Assembly (NCBI GenBank): GCA_020847555.1
Contig: JADLBT010000491.1
Coordinates: 1-23,312, forward strand
Reading direction: 5' to 3'
Origin: Gemmataceae bacterium
Lineage (GTDB): Bacteria > Planctomycetota > Planctomycetia > Gemmatales > Gemmataceae
DNA: 23,312 nt
Positions 1-6,836 of the stretch are shown piece after piece; position 1 is the first letter of the stretch, and each line of letters starts with the position of its first letter. Below the pieces are notes generated by a model. The model saw nothing but the letters and a program-made list of their open reading frames with translations. It did no database searches and was not told where the DNA came from. Both the position numbers and the translations under genes were made by a program.

Positions 1-1
1 C

Positions 2-33
2 CGCGCGCGAGCGGTCCGCGCCGCTCGCGCGCG
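2..33 (-). terminator. Hairpin downstream of moeA
   Basis: Two perfect 13-base arms (2-14 and 21-33) enclose a 6-base loop. It lies 30 bases past the moeA stop codon in the direction of moeA transcription. No strong T-run follows, so it may be a factor-assisted terminator, an RNA 3' end stabiliser or an intergenic palindromic repeat. Confidence 0.45.
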
Positions 34-63
34 ACTGGTCAACCAAGCAGTTGCAAGCAACTG

Positions 64-1290
64 CTAAGCGTCCTCTTGCTCGACGCGCAGCACCGGGAAC
101 AGCTGCCCCGCCCGGTGCTGGTGGTCCCCCGCGGGCAGCACCACGAAGGCGTTGGCCGCGGTCAGGCCGCGCAGGTCGGGCGAGCCGAACCACGGCACCG
201 GCCGCACCCGCCAGCCGTCCGAGCTGCGCTCCAGGCGCGCCGGGTGGTAGGTCGGACGGTCGGTGCGGTAGGGGAAATCCTCGGCCAGCGCCGCCTCGGT
301 CATCCACGCCCCGGCCACCTCGTGCCCGCGCAGCCGGCGGATCGCCGGGCGCACGAACAGCTCCAGGCACACCAGGGCGCTCACCGGGTTGCCCGGCAGA
401 CCAAACACCAGGGTAGACCCGCGCGTGCCGAAGAAGACCGGCTTGCCCGGCTTCATGGCGACCTTGTGGAAGTGCGCCTGCACGCCCAGCTCGGCGAACA
501 CGCCCGGTACCAGGTCGAGCTTCCCGGCCGACACGCCGCCCGACAGGACGAGGACATGCGCCTGCAACCCCTCGCCGATCAGCCGGCGCAGGCTCGCGAC
601 GTTGTCCCGCGCGATGCCCAGGTAGTGCGGCGCCCCGCCGGCGCGCTGGACCTGGGCCAGCAGTGTCGGCCCGTTGCCGTTGCGGATCTGTCCTGGGCCA
701 GGCCGTTCGTGCGCCTCCACGATCTCGTCGCCCGTGGACAGGACGGCGACGCGCGGCGCCGGGTGCGCCATGACACGGGTGCGGCCGACCGTGGCGAGCG
801 TGCCCAGCTCTTGCGGTCGCAGGACGGACCCGGTGCCGAGGACCGTCTCGCCGCAGCGCATCTCGCGGCCGCGCAGCATCACGTTCTGCCCCGCCTGCGT
901 TGGCCGGTCGATGCGCACCCGCAGCTCGGCGAGGGGGGTAGCCCACTCGCGCTGCACGACGGTATCGGCGCCGCCCGGGATCGGCGCTCCGGTCATGATG
1001 CGCGCCGCCTGTCCGGGACCGATCGTCCGCTCGGGCGTTTGGCCCGCCGTGATCTCCTCGATCACGGCCAACGCCGCGCCCGGGGCCAGGTCGGCGGCGC
1101 GGACCGCGTAGCCGTCCATCATCGCCTTGTCGAAGGGCGGCATGTCCACGTCGCTGGCGACGTCCTCGGCGAGGACCAGCCCGAGCGCGGCCGGGGTGAG
1201 GAGCGTCTCCTCGGGGGGAAGCGGCTGGGCGTGGCGCAGGACGATGCCCTGAGCGTCGCTAACCGCAAGCAGTTCACCGTGTTCCGCCAT
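64..1290 (-). CDS. moeA: Molybdopterin molybdenumtransferase MoeA
   Basis: A 408-residue protein of normal MoeA length. MoeA inserts molybdate into adenylylated molybdopterin, the last step of molybdenum cofactor synthesis in the cytoplasm. Visible family motifs are PPFDKAMMDGYA (51-62), the MTGAPIPGGADTVVQ stretch (99-113), STGDEI (185-190) opening the MoCF-like domain, SGGVSAGKLD (250-259) and GLPGNPVSA (297-305), followed by the C-terminal beta domain. The reading frame stays open upstream to 1644, but I chose the ATG at 1290: GAGGG stands just upstream, and the longer N-terminus would translate a C/G-rich intergenic repeat. No other cofactor genes are adjacent, so it seems to be transcribed alone. 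Confidence in family and function is high. Confidence 0.95.
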   Translation of the reverse strand: MAEHGELLAVSDAQGIVLRHAQPLPPEETLLTPAALGLVLAEDVASDVDMPPFDKAMMDGYAVRAADLAPGAALAVIEEITAGQTPERTIGPGQAARIMTGAPIPGGADTVVQREWATPLAELRVRIDRPTQAGQNVMLRGREMRCGETVLGTGSVLRPQELGTLATVGRTRVMAHPAPRVAVLSTGDEIVEAHERPGPGQIRNGNGPTLLAQVQRAGGAPHYLGIARDNVASLRRLIGEGLQAHVLVLSGGVSAGKLDLVPGVFAELGVQAHFHKVAMKPGKPVFFGTRGSTLVFGLPGNPVSALVCLELFVRPAIRRLRGHEVAGAWMTEAALAEDFPYRTDRPTYHPARLERSSDGWRVRPVPWFGSPDLRGLTAANAFVVLPAGDHQHRAGQLFPVLRVEQEDA

Positions 1291-1420
1291 CGTGCCCTCG
1301 CCCGTGTACCTGCGACCGGCCCCGGAAAGCGCTGTGATTGTAGCATTCGTGCCGATTGGGAGGCTAGCCCGACCAGCCGTCCTGCTCCCCGACCCGGGTG
1401 AGTCTGTCCGGATGGTCTTT

Positions 1421-1496
1421 CTCCTCCCCCCTTGTGGGGGAGGGGCCGGGGGTGGGGAGGAGCCTTTCTCCCTCCCCCACAAGGGGGGGAGGAGAG
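1421..1496. repeat. C/G-rich inverted repeat with G-runs
   Basis: Arms at 1426-1443 and 1471-1488 match over 18 bases around a 27-base spacer, and CTCCT/AGGAG continue the pairing after a one-base slip. The plus strand between 1436 and 1460 has four G-runs of four or five bases, able to form a quadruplex. A related single arm occurs at 17538-17583. The rest of the 427-base gap between moeA and the next gene (1291-1717) shows no gene that I can support; the divergent promoters must lie there but I could not place them. Confidence 0.7.
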
Positions 1497-1717
1497 AAAA
1501 CACTTTGCACGGCCACCTGGACCATGCATGCGCCAATGATCGCAAGGCCGCAGCGAATAAACGATTGGAACGACCAGTACTCCGGACGGCCATCAGAGGT
1601 GGATTGACGGGGATGTCGGTTGACAATCTTCCCCACATCCTCAATCATGGAGCCAATTACCCATCCCGTCCGGAAGGACTCCCGCAACATCCTTTCACCG
1701 CGAACCGAGGGCAAACC

Positions 1718-2326
1718 GTGGACATGCTGAATGTGTATCTGGTCTGTGCCCTGGTGGGAGGCACACTCCTCATCGTCCAGTTCTTGCTCGGCCTGGTTGG
1801 CTTCGGCGACCACGGCGACACAGACGGCGACGCTGGCCTCGGCGACCATTACGGCGGAGGAGGGCACGAGGTCGGCCACGACCACGCCGCTGCCTCCTTT
1901 CTGAGCATCCTCACCATCCGAACCATCGCCGCCGCCCTGACGTTCTTCGGCCTGACCGGCTGGGCTCTCCACGCGCCCCTCGATGACGAGCTGCTGACCG
2001 CCGCGGCGGCGACCGTCGCCGGGCTGGCGGCCCTGTTCGTGGTCGCCTGGCTGATGCAGTCGCTGCGCCGCCTCGACGCCGACGGGACCGTCCGCATCGA
2101 GCGCGCCGTCGGCCGCCCGGCCACCGTCTATCTGCGCATCCCCGGCAACAAGGCCGGCGCCGGCAAGGTGACCATTACCTTGCAGAACCGCACCGTCGAG
2201 TACCAGGCCGTCACGGCCGAGGAAGAACTGCCCACCGGCGCCCAGGTCGTTGTCCGCGCAGTGGTCAGCTCCGACACCCTGGAAGTCATTTCCGCAACCC
2301 GTGCCGAAAGGACCAGTCATGTCTAG
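1718..2326 (+). CDS. NfeD-like membrane protein, partner of flotillin
   Basis: A 202-residue membrane protein. A hydrophobic segment at about 7-29 is followed by a short stretch rich in Asp, Gly and His (30-56), two more hydrophobic segments (about 60-83 and 92-113), and a soluble C-terminal domain (about 125-193) with the alternating beta pattern of an NfeD/YqiJ OB-fold. NfeD-type proteins are known to pair with SPFH/flotillin proteins in membrane microdomains; here the next gene is a flotillin and overlaps by 8 bases, so the two are surely cotranslated. Start: GTG at 1718, six bases after GAGGG; the ATG at 1724 in the same frame is an alternative and shortens the protein by two residues. 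The cellular role is inferred from family and context. Confidence 0.85.
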   Translation: MDMLNVYLVCALVGGTLLIVQFLLGLVGFGDHGDTDGDAGLGDHYGGGGHEVGHDHAAASFLSILTIRTIAAALTFFGLTGWALHAPLDDELLTAAAATVAGLAALFVVAWLMQSLRRLDADGTVRIERAVGRPATVYLRIPGNKAGAGKVTITLQNRTVEYQAVTAEEELPTGAQVVVRAVVSSDTLEVISATRAERTSHV

Positions 2327-4013
2327 CTTCTCGCTCTTCGCCCAGCTCGATCAGGCGGCCTCCCGGACGTCGGGGAGGCCCGAGTGGCTGCCGACCGCGC
2401 TCATCATCGTGGCTGCCACCCTGGTCATCCTCAGCTTCTTCCTGCTGCTCGCCCGGCGCTACAAGCGCTGTCCGAGTAACCGCGTCCTGGTCGTCTACGG
2501 GAAGGTCCGCGGCCAGCACGCCTCGCGCTGCATCCACGGCGGGGCCGCGTTCGTCGTCCCGCTGCTCCAGGACTACTCCTTCCTCAGCCTGGAGCCGATC
2601 CAGATCGAGGTGCCGCTCAAGGGCGCCCTGTCGATCGAGAACATCCGCGTCAACGTCCCGAGCGTGTTCACCGTCGCCGTCGGGACCGAGCCGGAAGTGA
2701 TGCAGAACGCGGCCATCCGCCTGCTCGGCCTGACCAACCAGGACATCCGGCAGCAAGCGTCCGACATCATCTTCGGCCAGCTCCGCCAGGTGATCGCGTC
2801 GATGAAGATCGAGGACATCAACCGGGACCGGGACAAGTTCCTGCAAAACATCCAGACGTCGCTGGAGCCGGAGCTGCGCAAGATCGGGCTGGTGCTGATC
2901 AACGTCAACATCACCGACATCACCGACGAGTCCGGGTACATCGAGGCGATCGGCCGCAAGGCCGCCTCGACGGCCGTGCAACAGGCCAAGATCGACGTGG
3001 CCGAGCAGGAGAAGCTCGGGCAGATCGGCGTCGCCGAGGCCGAGCGCGAGAAGGCGGTGCAGGTGGCCAACGCCGTCAAGGTGCGCGAGATCGGCACCCG
3101 CGAGGCGCTGCGCGAGCAGGCCGTGCGGATCGCCCAGCTCGACCGGGAGCAGAAGGTCGCCGAGCAGTCGGCCGCCCTGGAGCGCGACGCCCAGATCAAG
3201 GACACCGAGCGGAAGACGCGCATCGCCGTCGCCGACGCCAACGCCAAGGCGATCACCGGCGAGGCGGCCGCCCAGGCCGAGGTCGTGGCCGCTCAGGCTC
3301 AGCTGCAGGTCCGGCAGGCAGAAGCTTACCAGGTCGGCGAGACGCGCAAGCGCGAGGCCGAGGCGGCCGTCCAGGAGGCGCAGAACCGGGCTCTCGCGAA
3401 GGCCGCCCTCGCCCAGGCGGAGCGTGTCGAGGCCGAGCGTCGCGCCGCCGTCGAGGCGCCGGCCAAGGCCGAGCGGGCGCGTATCCTCGTCGAGGCGGAG
3501 GCCGAGGCCGGGAGGCGCCGCATCGAGGCCGAGGCGCAGGCGGCCGCCCTCTACGCCAAACTGGAGGCGGAGGCGCGCGGCCAGTACGAGCTGCTCGCCA
3601 AGAAGGGCGACGGCCTGCGGCGCATCATCGAGGCGTGCGGCGGAGCCCAGCAGGCGTTCCAGCTGCTGATGCTGGAGCACCTCGACACTCTCGCCCAGAC
3701 GGCCGCCCAGGCGATCGCGAACATCAAGTTCGACAAGGTGATCGTGTGGGAGAACGGCGGGGGCAACGGCGACGGCGCGAGCAACACCGCCCGGTTCCTG
3801 CAGAACATGGCCCGGACGATGCCGCCGATGCTGCAGATCATGAAGGACATCGGCGGCGTGGAGTTGCCGGAGTTCATCGCCCGCCTGACGCCCGAGGCCA
3901 TGAACGGCAGCAGGCCGACCGAGGTGCCGGACTCGCTCGCCGAGCGCATGGGCGGGGCGAAGCCAACCGCCGAGACGCCGGAAGTGACGGTGCCGTTGCC
4001 CAGGAAGGGTTGA
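2319..4013 (+). CDS. Flotillin family (SPFH) membrane scaffold protein
   Basis: A 564-residue protein with one membrane segment near the N-terminus (about 26-45), then a basic cluster (RRYKRCPSNRVLVVYGKV) that opens the SPFH/band 7 domain (about 50-230). A very long Glu/Ala/Arg/Lys-rich coiled coil (about 230-430) with repeated EAE/AEA and QAEA units follows, then a less regular C-terminal region. This order is that of bacterial flotillins of the YqiK/FloT type, which oligomerise on the inner membrane and organise microdomains. AAAGGA stands six bases before the ATG at 2319, inside the end of the NfeD-like gene. The longer frame from 2250 would only translate the upstream gene out of frame. 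A 28-bp hairpin follows the stop codon. Family assignment is secure; the cargo is unknown. Confidence 0.93.
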   Translation: MSSFSLFAQLDQAASRTSGRPEWLPTALIIVAATLVILSFFLLLARRYKRCPSNRVLVVYGKVRGQHASRCIHGGAAFVVPLLQDYSFLSLEPIQIEVPLKGALSIENIRVNVPSVFTVAVGTEPEVMQNAAIRLLGLTNQDIRQQASDIIFGQLRQVIASMKIEDINRDRDKFLQNIQTSLEPELRKIGLVLINVNITDITDESGYIEAIGRKAASTAVQQAKIDVAEQEKLGQIGVAEAEREKAVQVANAVKVREIGTREALREQAVRIAQLDREQKVAEQSAALERDAQIKDTERKTRIAVADANAKAITGEAAAQAEVVAAQAQLQVRQAEAYQVGETRKREAEAAVQEAQNRALAKAALAQAERVEAERRAAVEAPAKAERARILVEAEAEAGRRRIEAEAQAAALYAKLEAEARGQYELLAKKGDGLRRIIEACGGAQQAFQLLMLEHLDTLAQTAAQAIANIKFDKVIVWENGGGNGDGASNTARFLQNMARTMPPMLQIMKDIGGVELPEFIARLTPEAMNGSRPTEVPDSLAERMGGAKPTAETPEVTVPLPRKG

Positions 4014-4035
4014 CCTGGCCCCAGTCCGAACCGGA

Positions 4036-4097
4036 TCCGAGCCTGCAGCGTCAGCGCGGGACAACGCTCTGTCCCGCGCTGACGCTGCAGGCTCGGA
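4036..4097. repeat. Long perfect palindrome (28-bp arms)
   Basis: Arms 4036-4063 and 4070-4097 are exact reverse complements around the 6-base loop ACGCTC. It begins 23 bases after the flotillin stop, but no T-run follows, and the arms are longer than needed for a terminator. I read it as a dispersed palindromic intergenic element that may also stabilise the 3' end of the flotillin mRNA. The remaining bases up to 4266 show no gene. Confidence 0.85.
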
Positions 4098-4266
4098 CAG
4101 CCCGTTGTCACTATTCAGGGGAAGCCTTCGCAAGCCGCGCCGGAAGAAATAGGGTGACCACCTCGGCCGCCGTTTACCAGCAAGCCTGGCCAATTCGCCC
4201 GGTGCGCGGATAATCACCAACGGTTGGGATGGTGACTCTCAGCCAGGCACTGTGGAGGTCATTGCC

Positions 4267-4581
4267 ATGCGCAAGGTGTTGCTGGGTGGGTTCGTGCTGC
4301 TGCTGCTGCTGCTGGTGCGCGGCGCCGCGCCGGAGCCGGTTGAGGCTCAGGCCAAGAAGGGCGGGGCCGCGGGCGTCATCGAGGTCGGCGAGGGCAAGGA
4401 CGGCAAGTTCCGGTTCTTCGTCCGCGACGGCGACGGCAAGCTCCTGGCCATGTCGGGCCCCGGCGGGTTCGCCAGCGTCAAGGAAGCGGAGGCGGCGGTT
4501 GACCGCCTCAAGGAGGTCGTCAGCAAGGCCAAGGTGGCCATTCTCAAGAAGGATAGCAAGAAGACCAAGAAGGACAAGTAG
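4267..4581 (+). CDS. Small exported DUF1508/YegP-like protein
   Basis: A 104-residue protein. The N-terminus is a typical export signal: MRK, then a run of Leu/Val (about residues 5-17), then AAPEP and a likely cleavage before QAKK. The mature part contains GKDGKFRFFVRDGDGKLL followed by GGFASVKEAEAAVDRLKE. This fits the UPF0339/DUF1508 (YegP) fold, in which 'G(K)F(Y)F.L....G..L..S..Y.S...A...I' is the usual pattern. The tail is Lys-rich (KKDSKKTKKDK). GGAGGT seven bases before the ATG decides the start; the GTG at 4252 in the same frame is less likely. The function of the family is not known. It lies after the flotillin gene, but the long palindrome between them suggests separate transcription. 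Confidence 0.75.
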   Translation: MRKVLLGGFVLLLLLLVRGAAPEPVEAQAKKGGAAGVIEVGEGKDGKFRFFVRDGDGKLLAMSGPGGFASVKEAEAAVDRLKEVVSKAKVAILKKDSKKTKKDK

Positions 4582-4753
4582 TCCCGACCGCCGGCTGTCA
4601 CGCCGTCAGGGGCGGTTTATTTCCCTCGTCGTCGGCATGCTGATTGCGCCGCTTTGAAGAGAAGTGGCCGAGGCGAAAGATAAAAACAAGCAGGGCATCG
4701 ACCGAGAAGATCAGGCAACAGGGCGAGCAGATCTCGCTCCGGATGACGCGGCG

Positions 4754-4791
4754 GGCTGCGGGTCAGACGGGGAACCGTTTGGCCCGCAGCC
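4754..4791. repeat. Hairpin in gap before the tRNA array
   Basis: Nine-base arms (4754-4762 and 4783-4791) with a 20-base loop, followed on the plus strand by a T-rich stretch. It could end transcription from the YegP-like gene. A weaker pair (ACCGCC at 4587, GGCGGT at 4611, then TTTATTT) lies right after that gene's stop codon. No gene is visible in 4582-4809. Confidence 0.35.
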
Positions 4792-4809
4792 TGTTTGGTT
4801 TCCTGGTCC

Positions 4810-4852
4810 TTCCCGCGCAGCGGGCTTGTTGGTTCTTCCCGCTGCGCGGGAA
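4810..4852 (-). terminator. Hairpin at the 3' end of the tRNA array
   Basis: Arms of 15 bases (4810-4824 and 4838-4852) are exact reverse complements with a 13-base loop. It begins two bases after the last tRNA of the minus-strand array, exactly where a terminator or a 3'-processing barrier is expected. There is no long T-run. Confidence 0.55.
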
Positions 4853-4854
4853 AG

Positions 4855-4929
4855 GGTGCTCTGGGGGGAATTGAACCCGCCACCTCGACGTTCACGGCGT
4901 CGCGTGCTAACCACTACACTACAGACACC
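4855..4929 (-). tRNA. tRNA-His (GTG), C33
   Basis: Cloverleaf of 75 bases: an extra 5' G (G-1) opposite C73, the hallmark of tRNA-His; D arm GTGT/GCAC with GG in the loop; anticodon stem CGACG/CGTCG; T loop TTCAATT. Odd points: the anticodon loop is CCGTGAA, so position 33 is C instead of U; the 3' acceptor strand has a bulged G; one T-stem pair is C-C. It may be functional or decaying. Confidence 0.75.
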
Positions 4930-4958
4930 ATCGTTGGCTCCGTTCGGGGCCGTTCGAG

Positions 4959-5048
4959 CGGAAGGTGCGGGAGTCGAACCCGCCTCGCCCCGCGCGGGGC
5001 GAACCGACTTTCCAGGCCAGCCACGCCAACCGATATCGTGCTCCCTCC
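4959..5048 (-). tRNA. tRNA-Ser (GGA)
   Basis: Ninety bases with a long variable arm built on CGCCCCGCGCGGGGCG. The anticodon loop is CTGGAAA (GGA), the T arm GCGGG-TTCGACT-CCCGC, the discriminator base G73 as usual for Ser. The acceptor has an A-A mismatch at 7-66. It would decode UCC and UCU. Confidence 0.85.
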
Positions 5049-5133
5049 CGTCGAGCGAGAACGACGACTGATGAATGACGGACCGGCGCTCTCCGCCGCC
5101 CCCCGTTCCGCAATACTCGCTCCGCGCTCGCAG

Positions 5134-5206
5134 TAGTCCCGGGTGGACTCGAACCACCGATCTCCCCCATGTGAAGGGGGTGCCCTGCCAGCTGGACGAC
5201 GGGACT
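5134..5206 (-). tRNA. tRNA-Val (CAC)
   Basis: Acceptor AGTCCCG/CGGGACT, anticodon stem CCCCC/GGGGG with loop TTCACAT (CAC), T arm with loop TTCGAGT, A73. Regular cloverleaf of 73 bases. The 85 bases between it and the Ser gene (5049-5133) show no gene. Confidence 0.88.
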
Positions 5207-5212
5207 ATTCAG

Positions 5213-5284
5213 TACCCCGACCAGGAGTCGAACCTGGACCGTTTCGTTCGAAGCGAAACATGATCTCCGTTTCACCATCGGGGT
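5213..5284 (-). tRNA. tRNA-Arg (TCG)
   Basis: Acceptor ACCCCGA/TCGGGGT fully paired, anticodon stem GTTTCG/CGAAAC with loop CTTCGAA (TCG), T arm CCAGG-TTCGACT-CCTGG, A73. Regular cloverleaf of 72 bases, six bases from the Val gene. Confidence 0.9.
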
Positions 5285-5319
5285 TCAGGGGCGGAGCCTA
5301 CCGCAGCAGGCCCCGCCGG

Positions 5320-5658
5320 TTAGCAGACAATCGTGCCGCCCGGGAACTGCCCGGGCATGTGACGGCCCTCCTTGCCGCCGCGGAGGACGGCGCCGAAGCG
5401 GCGCTTCCGCGTCAGGAGAATGATGCGGCCGTCGGCGGGCGACTCGAATTCGCGGCTCCCCACCTGCCGATACCCAAGTCGCAGCAGCCAGGCCCGGTAA
5501 CACCCGAAGGCTTCCTCCGGCGTGGCGTGGCTCTTCAGGCCACTGGTCAGGCCCGGGCTGAGCTGGATGAGCGCCCCGCGGCACTCATGAGGTGGGACGC
5601 CGCACAGTCGGCGCCTGGTCTTCCTGAAGCCGACCGCGTGTGAGCCAGTGATGGCCAT
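5320..5658 (-). CDS. Unrecognised small basic protein inside the tRNA array
   Basis: A 112-residue protein that I do not recognise. The ATG at 5658 has a good ribosome binding site (AAGGAGT, five bases upstream); a longer frame to 5718 would translate a palindrome. It is basic (RKTRRRL near residue 12, LLTRKRRFG near residue 80), has four Cys and no signal peptide or membrane segment. The middle holds EEAFGCYRAWLLRLGYRQVGSREF, then PADGRIILLTRK, which suggests a small alpha/beta fold. It is transcribed in the same direction as the tRNAs and lies between tRNA-Ala(CGC) and tRNA-Arg(TCG), so it may ride on the same precursor. Basic charge and location allow RNA binding as a guess only. Codon use is GC-rich like the neighbours. 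Confidence 0.7.
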   Translation of the reverse strand: MAITGSHAVGFRKTRRRLCGVPPHECRGALIQLSPGLTSGLKSHATPEEAFGCYRAWLLRLGYRQVGSREFESPADGRIILLTRKRRFGAVLRGGKEGRHMPGQFPGGTIVC

Positions 5659-5674
5659 GACAGACTCCTTGCAT

Positions 5675-5738
5675 CCCTGGGTCAACTCCCCTCCCCTCGG
5701 GAAGGGGAGCTGGGACAAACTACCGCGTCAACCCAGGG
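5675..5738. repeat. Nested inverted repeats upstream of the array's protein gene
   Basis: Outer arms CCCTGGG (5675-5681) and CCCAGGG (5732-5738); inner arms CTCCCCT (5691-5697) and AGGGGAG (5703-5709). It lies in the leader of the 5320-5658 gene. The inner part resembles the CTCCCC-type repeats at 1421 and 17545. Confidence 0.5.
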
Positions 5739-5806
5739 CCGAAGTCACATGACGATCACTCCTCCGGCCGAGCCGGGGTCTGGAGCCAGGAAGTTACTGT
5801 ACCGAG

Positions 5807-5877
5807 TGGACCGCCGGGGAGTTGAACCCCGATTTCCCGCGCGCGAGGCGGGTGCCCTCCCATTGGACCAGCAGCCC
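5807..5877 (-). tRNA. tRNA-Ala (CGC)
   Basis: Acceptor GGGCTGC/GCGGTCC includes a G3-U70 wobble, the identity element for alanine. Anticodon stem CCCGC/GCGGG with loop CTCGCGC (CGC); T arm CGGGG-TTCAACT-CCCCG; A73. 71 bases. Confidence 0.9.
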
Positions 5878-5891
5878 GAACATTGACAATG

Positions 5892-5965
5892 TGGAGACGG
5901 AGGGAATCGAACCCACCACAAGCTGCTTGCAAGGCAGCCTCGCGCCCCAGCGTCCATGCGTCCCC
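5892..5965 (-). tRNA. tRNA-Ala (TGC)
   Basis: Acceptor GGGGACG/CGTCTCC again has G3-U70. Anticodon stem GCTGC/GCAGC with loop CTTGCAA (TGC); T loop TTCGATT; A73. 74 bases, regular. Confidence 0.9.
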
Positions 5966-5974
5966 AGACTAACA

Positions 5975-6047
5975 GAGGTCCGCCCGGGGCTCGAACCCGA
6001 ACTTCCTCCCTACCAAGGAGGCGTGCCGCCCTAACACCTGCAGACCT
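5975..6047 (-). tRNA. tRNA-Thr (GGT)
   Basis: Acceptor AGGTCTG/CGGACCT, D arm GTGT/GCAC with GG in the loop, anticodon stem CCTCC/GGAGG with loop TTGGTAG (GGT), T loop TTCGAGC. Discriminator C73 is unusual for Thr in bacteria. 73 bases. Confidence 0.85.
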
Positions 6048-6053
6048 TGCGAG

Positions 6054-6125
6054 TGATCCCGGATGGACTCGAACCATCGTTTCCTGCACGTCACGCAGGG
6101 GTCTTGGCCGCTGGACCACGGGACC
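6054..6125 (-). tRNA. tRNA-Val (GAC)
   Basis: Acceptor GGTCCCG/CGGGATC, anticodon stem CCTGC/GCAGG with loop GTGACGT (GAC; U33 present, G37), T arm GATGG-TTCGAGT-CCATC, A73. 72 bases. Confidence 0.85.
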
Positions 6126-6168
6126 GAAAGCGTGACCGGAGCCTGGGCGGCGCCCCGGCCACGCGAAG

Positions 6169-6246
6169 TAGGCGAGGTGGGAATCGAACCCACAGACAAT
6201 CACCAGATTCTCGACCTGGCCGCTTTACCTATTTGCGTACTCGCCC
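6169..6246 (-). tRNA. tRNA with Leu anticodon GAG, short variable arm, C33
   Basis: Acceptor GGGCGAG/CTCGCCT, D arm CGC/GCG with GG in the loop, anticodon stem CCAGG/TCTGG with loop TCGAGAA, T arm GTGGG-TTCGATT-CCCAC. The anticodon is GAG (Leu, CUC/CUU), but position 33 is C and the variable region has only nine bases, too short for a normal bacterial tRNA-Leu. It is a sister of the tRNAs at 6593 and 6837 by D arm and acceptor. Confidence 0.75.
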
Positions 6247-6253
6247 GCCCAGT

Positions 6254-6319
6254 CGCGGATCCAGGAGTTGCACCTGGCGCCCCGGCTCATGAGGCCCGGG
6301 TGAGCGCTGGCCCATCCGC
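6254..6319 (-). tRNA. Minimal tRNA-like gene, anticodon CAT
   Basis: Only 66 bases: acceptor GCGGAT/ATCCGC, a very short D hairpin (GGGC-CAGC-GCTC), an anticodon arm with loop CTCATGA (CAT) and a bulged G in the stem, and T arm CCAGG-TGCAACT-CCTGG. The T loop has TGC instead of TTC and the D loop lacks GG. It could be a Met or lysidine-type Ile tRNA, or a decaying copy. Confidence 0.5.
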
Positions 6320-6329
6320 ACAGAAGGAG

Positions 6330-6406
6330 TCGCGGGAGTCGGATTTGAACCGACGTCGTGCGGCTTATGAGACCGCGCTGGCAACCAGGCTCCAGTCCAT
6401 CCCGCG
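6330..6406 (-). tRNA. tRNA-Met-like (CAT)
   Basis: 77 bases, acceptor CGCGGGA/TCCCGCG, anticodon stem GCGGT/GCCGC with loop CTCATAA (CAT), T arm GTCGG-TTCAAAT-CCGAC, A73. Much of it resembles bacterial initiator tRNA (CGCGGG start, AGCCTGGT in the D loop, CTCATAA loop). It lacks two initiator features: position 1-72 is a C-G pair and the anticodon stem has no GGG/CCC. It may be an initiator-derived elongator. Confidence 0.8.
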
Positions 6407-6411
6407 TACAG

Positions 6412-6495
6412 TGACCAGGGGGAGAGTTGAACTCCCACGCCCCTTGTGGGCACGAGGTTCTGAGCCTCGCGCGTCTGCCATTCCGCCACCTGGCC
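6412..6495 (-). tRNA. tRNA-Leu (CAG)
   Basis: 84 bases with a true long variable arm (CCCACAAGGGGC). Acceptor GGCCAGG/CCTGGTC, anticodon stem CGAGG/CCTCG with loop CTCAGAA (CAG), T loop TTCAACT, A73. This is the only Leu gene of the array with normal class II shape. Confidence 0.9.
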
Positions 6496-6500
6496 GTGAG

Positions 6501-6584
6501 CGTGTCGGGCAGGAGTTGAACCTGCAGGGCCCCGAGGGGCGTCCGGGTTACAGCCGTGTGGGCCTGCCAATGCCCAACCGACAC
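6501..6584 (-). tRNA. tRNA-Tyr (GTA), weak anticodon stem
   Basis: 84 bases, acceptor GTGTCGG/CCGACAC fully paired, anticodon loop CTGTAAC (GTA), long variable arm CGCCCCTCGGGGC, T arm GCAGG-TTCAACT-CCTGC. The anticodon stem CACGG/CCGGA forms only three clean pairs, and G73 replaces the usual A73. Confidence 0.75.
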
Positions 6585-6592
6585 ATTGCGTG

Positions 6593-6668
6593 TACCGCGG
6601 GCGAGAGTCGAACTCGCAGAATCACCAAGGTTTGAGCCTGGCCGCTTTGCCGGTTTGCGTACCGCGGC
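6593..6668 (-). tRNA. tRNA with Leu anticodon CAA, short variable arm
   Basis: 76 bases, acceptor GCCGCGG/CCGCGGT, D arm CGC/GCG with loop AAACCGGCAAA, anticodon stem CCAGG/CTTGG with loop CTCAAAC (CAA), T arm GCGAG-TTCGACT-CTCGC. The variable region is seven bases instead of the long arm expected for Leu. Confidence 0.8.
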
Positions 6669-6674
6669 ATTGAG

Positions 6675-6750
6675 CGTCCCTAACGGGATTTGAACCCGTG
6701 GTCTCTACCGTGACAGGGTAGCGGGGACGGCCAGGCTCCCCTATAGGGAC
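6675..6750 (-). tRNA. tRNA-Asp (GTC)
   Basis: 76 bases, acceptor GTCCCTA/TAGGGAC, anticodon stem CTACC/GGTAG with loop CTGTCAC (GTC), T arm ACGGG-TTCAAAT-CCCGT, G73 as usual for Asp. Confidence 0.9.
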
Positions 6751-6755
6751 AACAG

Positions 6756-6829
6756 TGGCTCAGGTGGGAGTTGAACCCACAGCATCTCTCGGTCTGAACG
6801 AGAGTGGTCTGCCAGTTGCCTACCGAGCC
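6756..6829 (-). tRNA. tRNA with Leu anticodon CAG, class I shape
   Basis: 74 bases, acceptor GGCTCGG/CTGAGCC, anticodon stem TCTCG/CGAGA with loop TTCAGAC (CAG), T arm GTGGG-TTCAACT-CCCAC, A73. The anticodon duplicates that of the normal tRNA-Leu at 6412, but the variable region is six bases. The amino acid it carries is uncertain. Confidence 0.8.
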
Positions 6830-6836
6830 AACACAG

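Noticed and set aside
76..1401. A 441-residue plus-strand frame opposite moeA
   Set aside because: It is the antisense of a clear moeA gene; the Arg/Pro/Ala-rich composition is that of a GC-rich shadow frame.
1291..1644. N-terminal extension of MoeA to 1644
   Set aside because: It would translate the C/G-rich inverted repeat; the internal ATG at 1290 has a ribosome binding site and gives normal family length.
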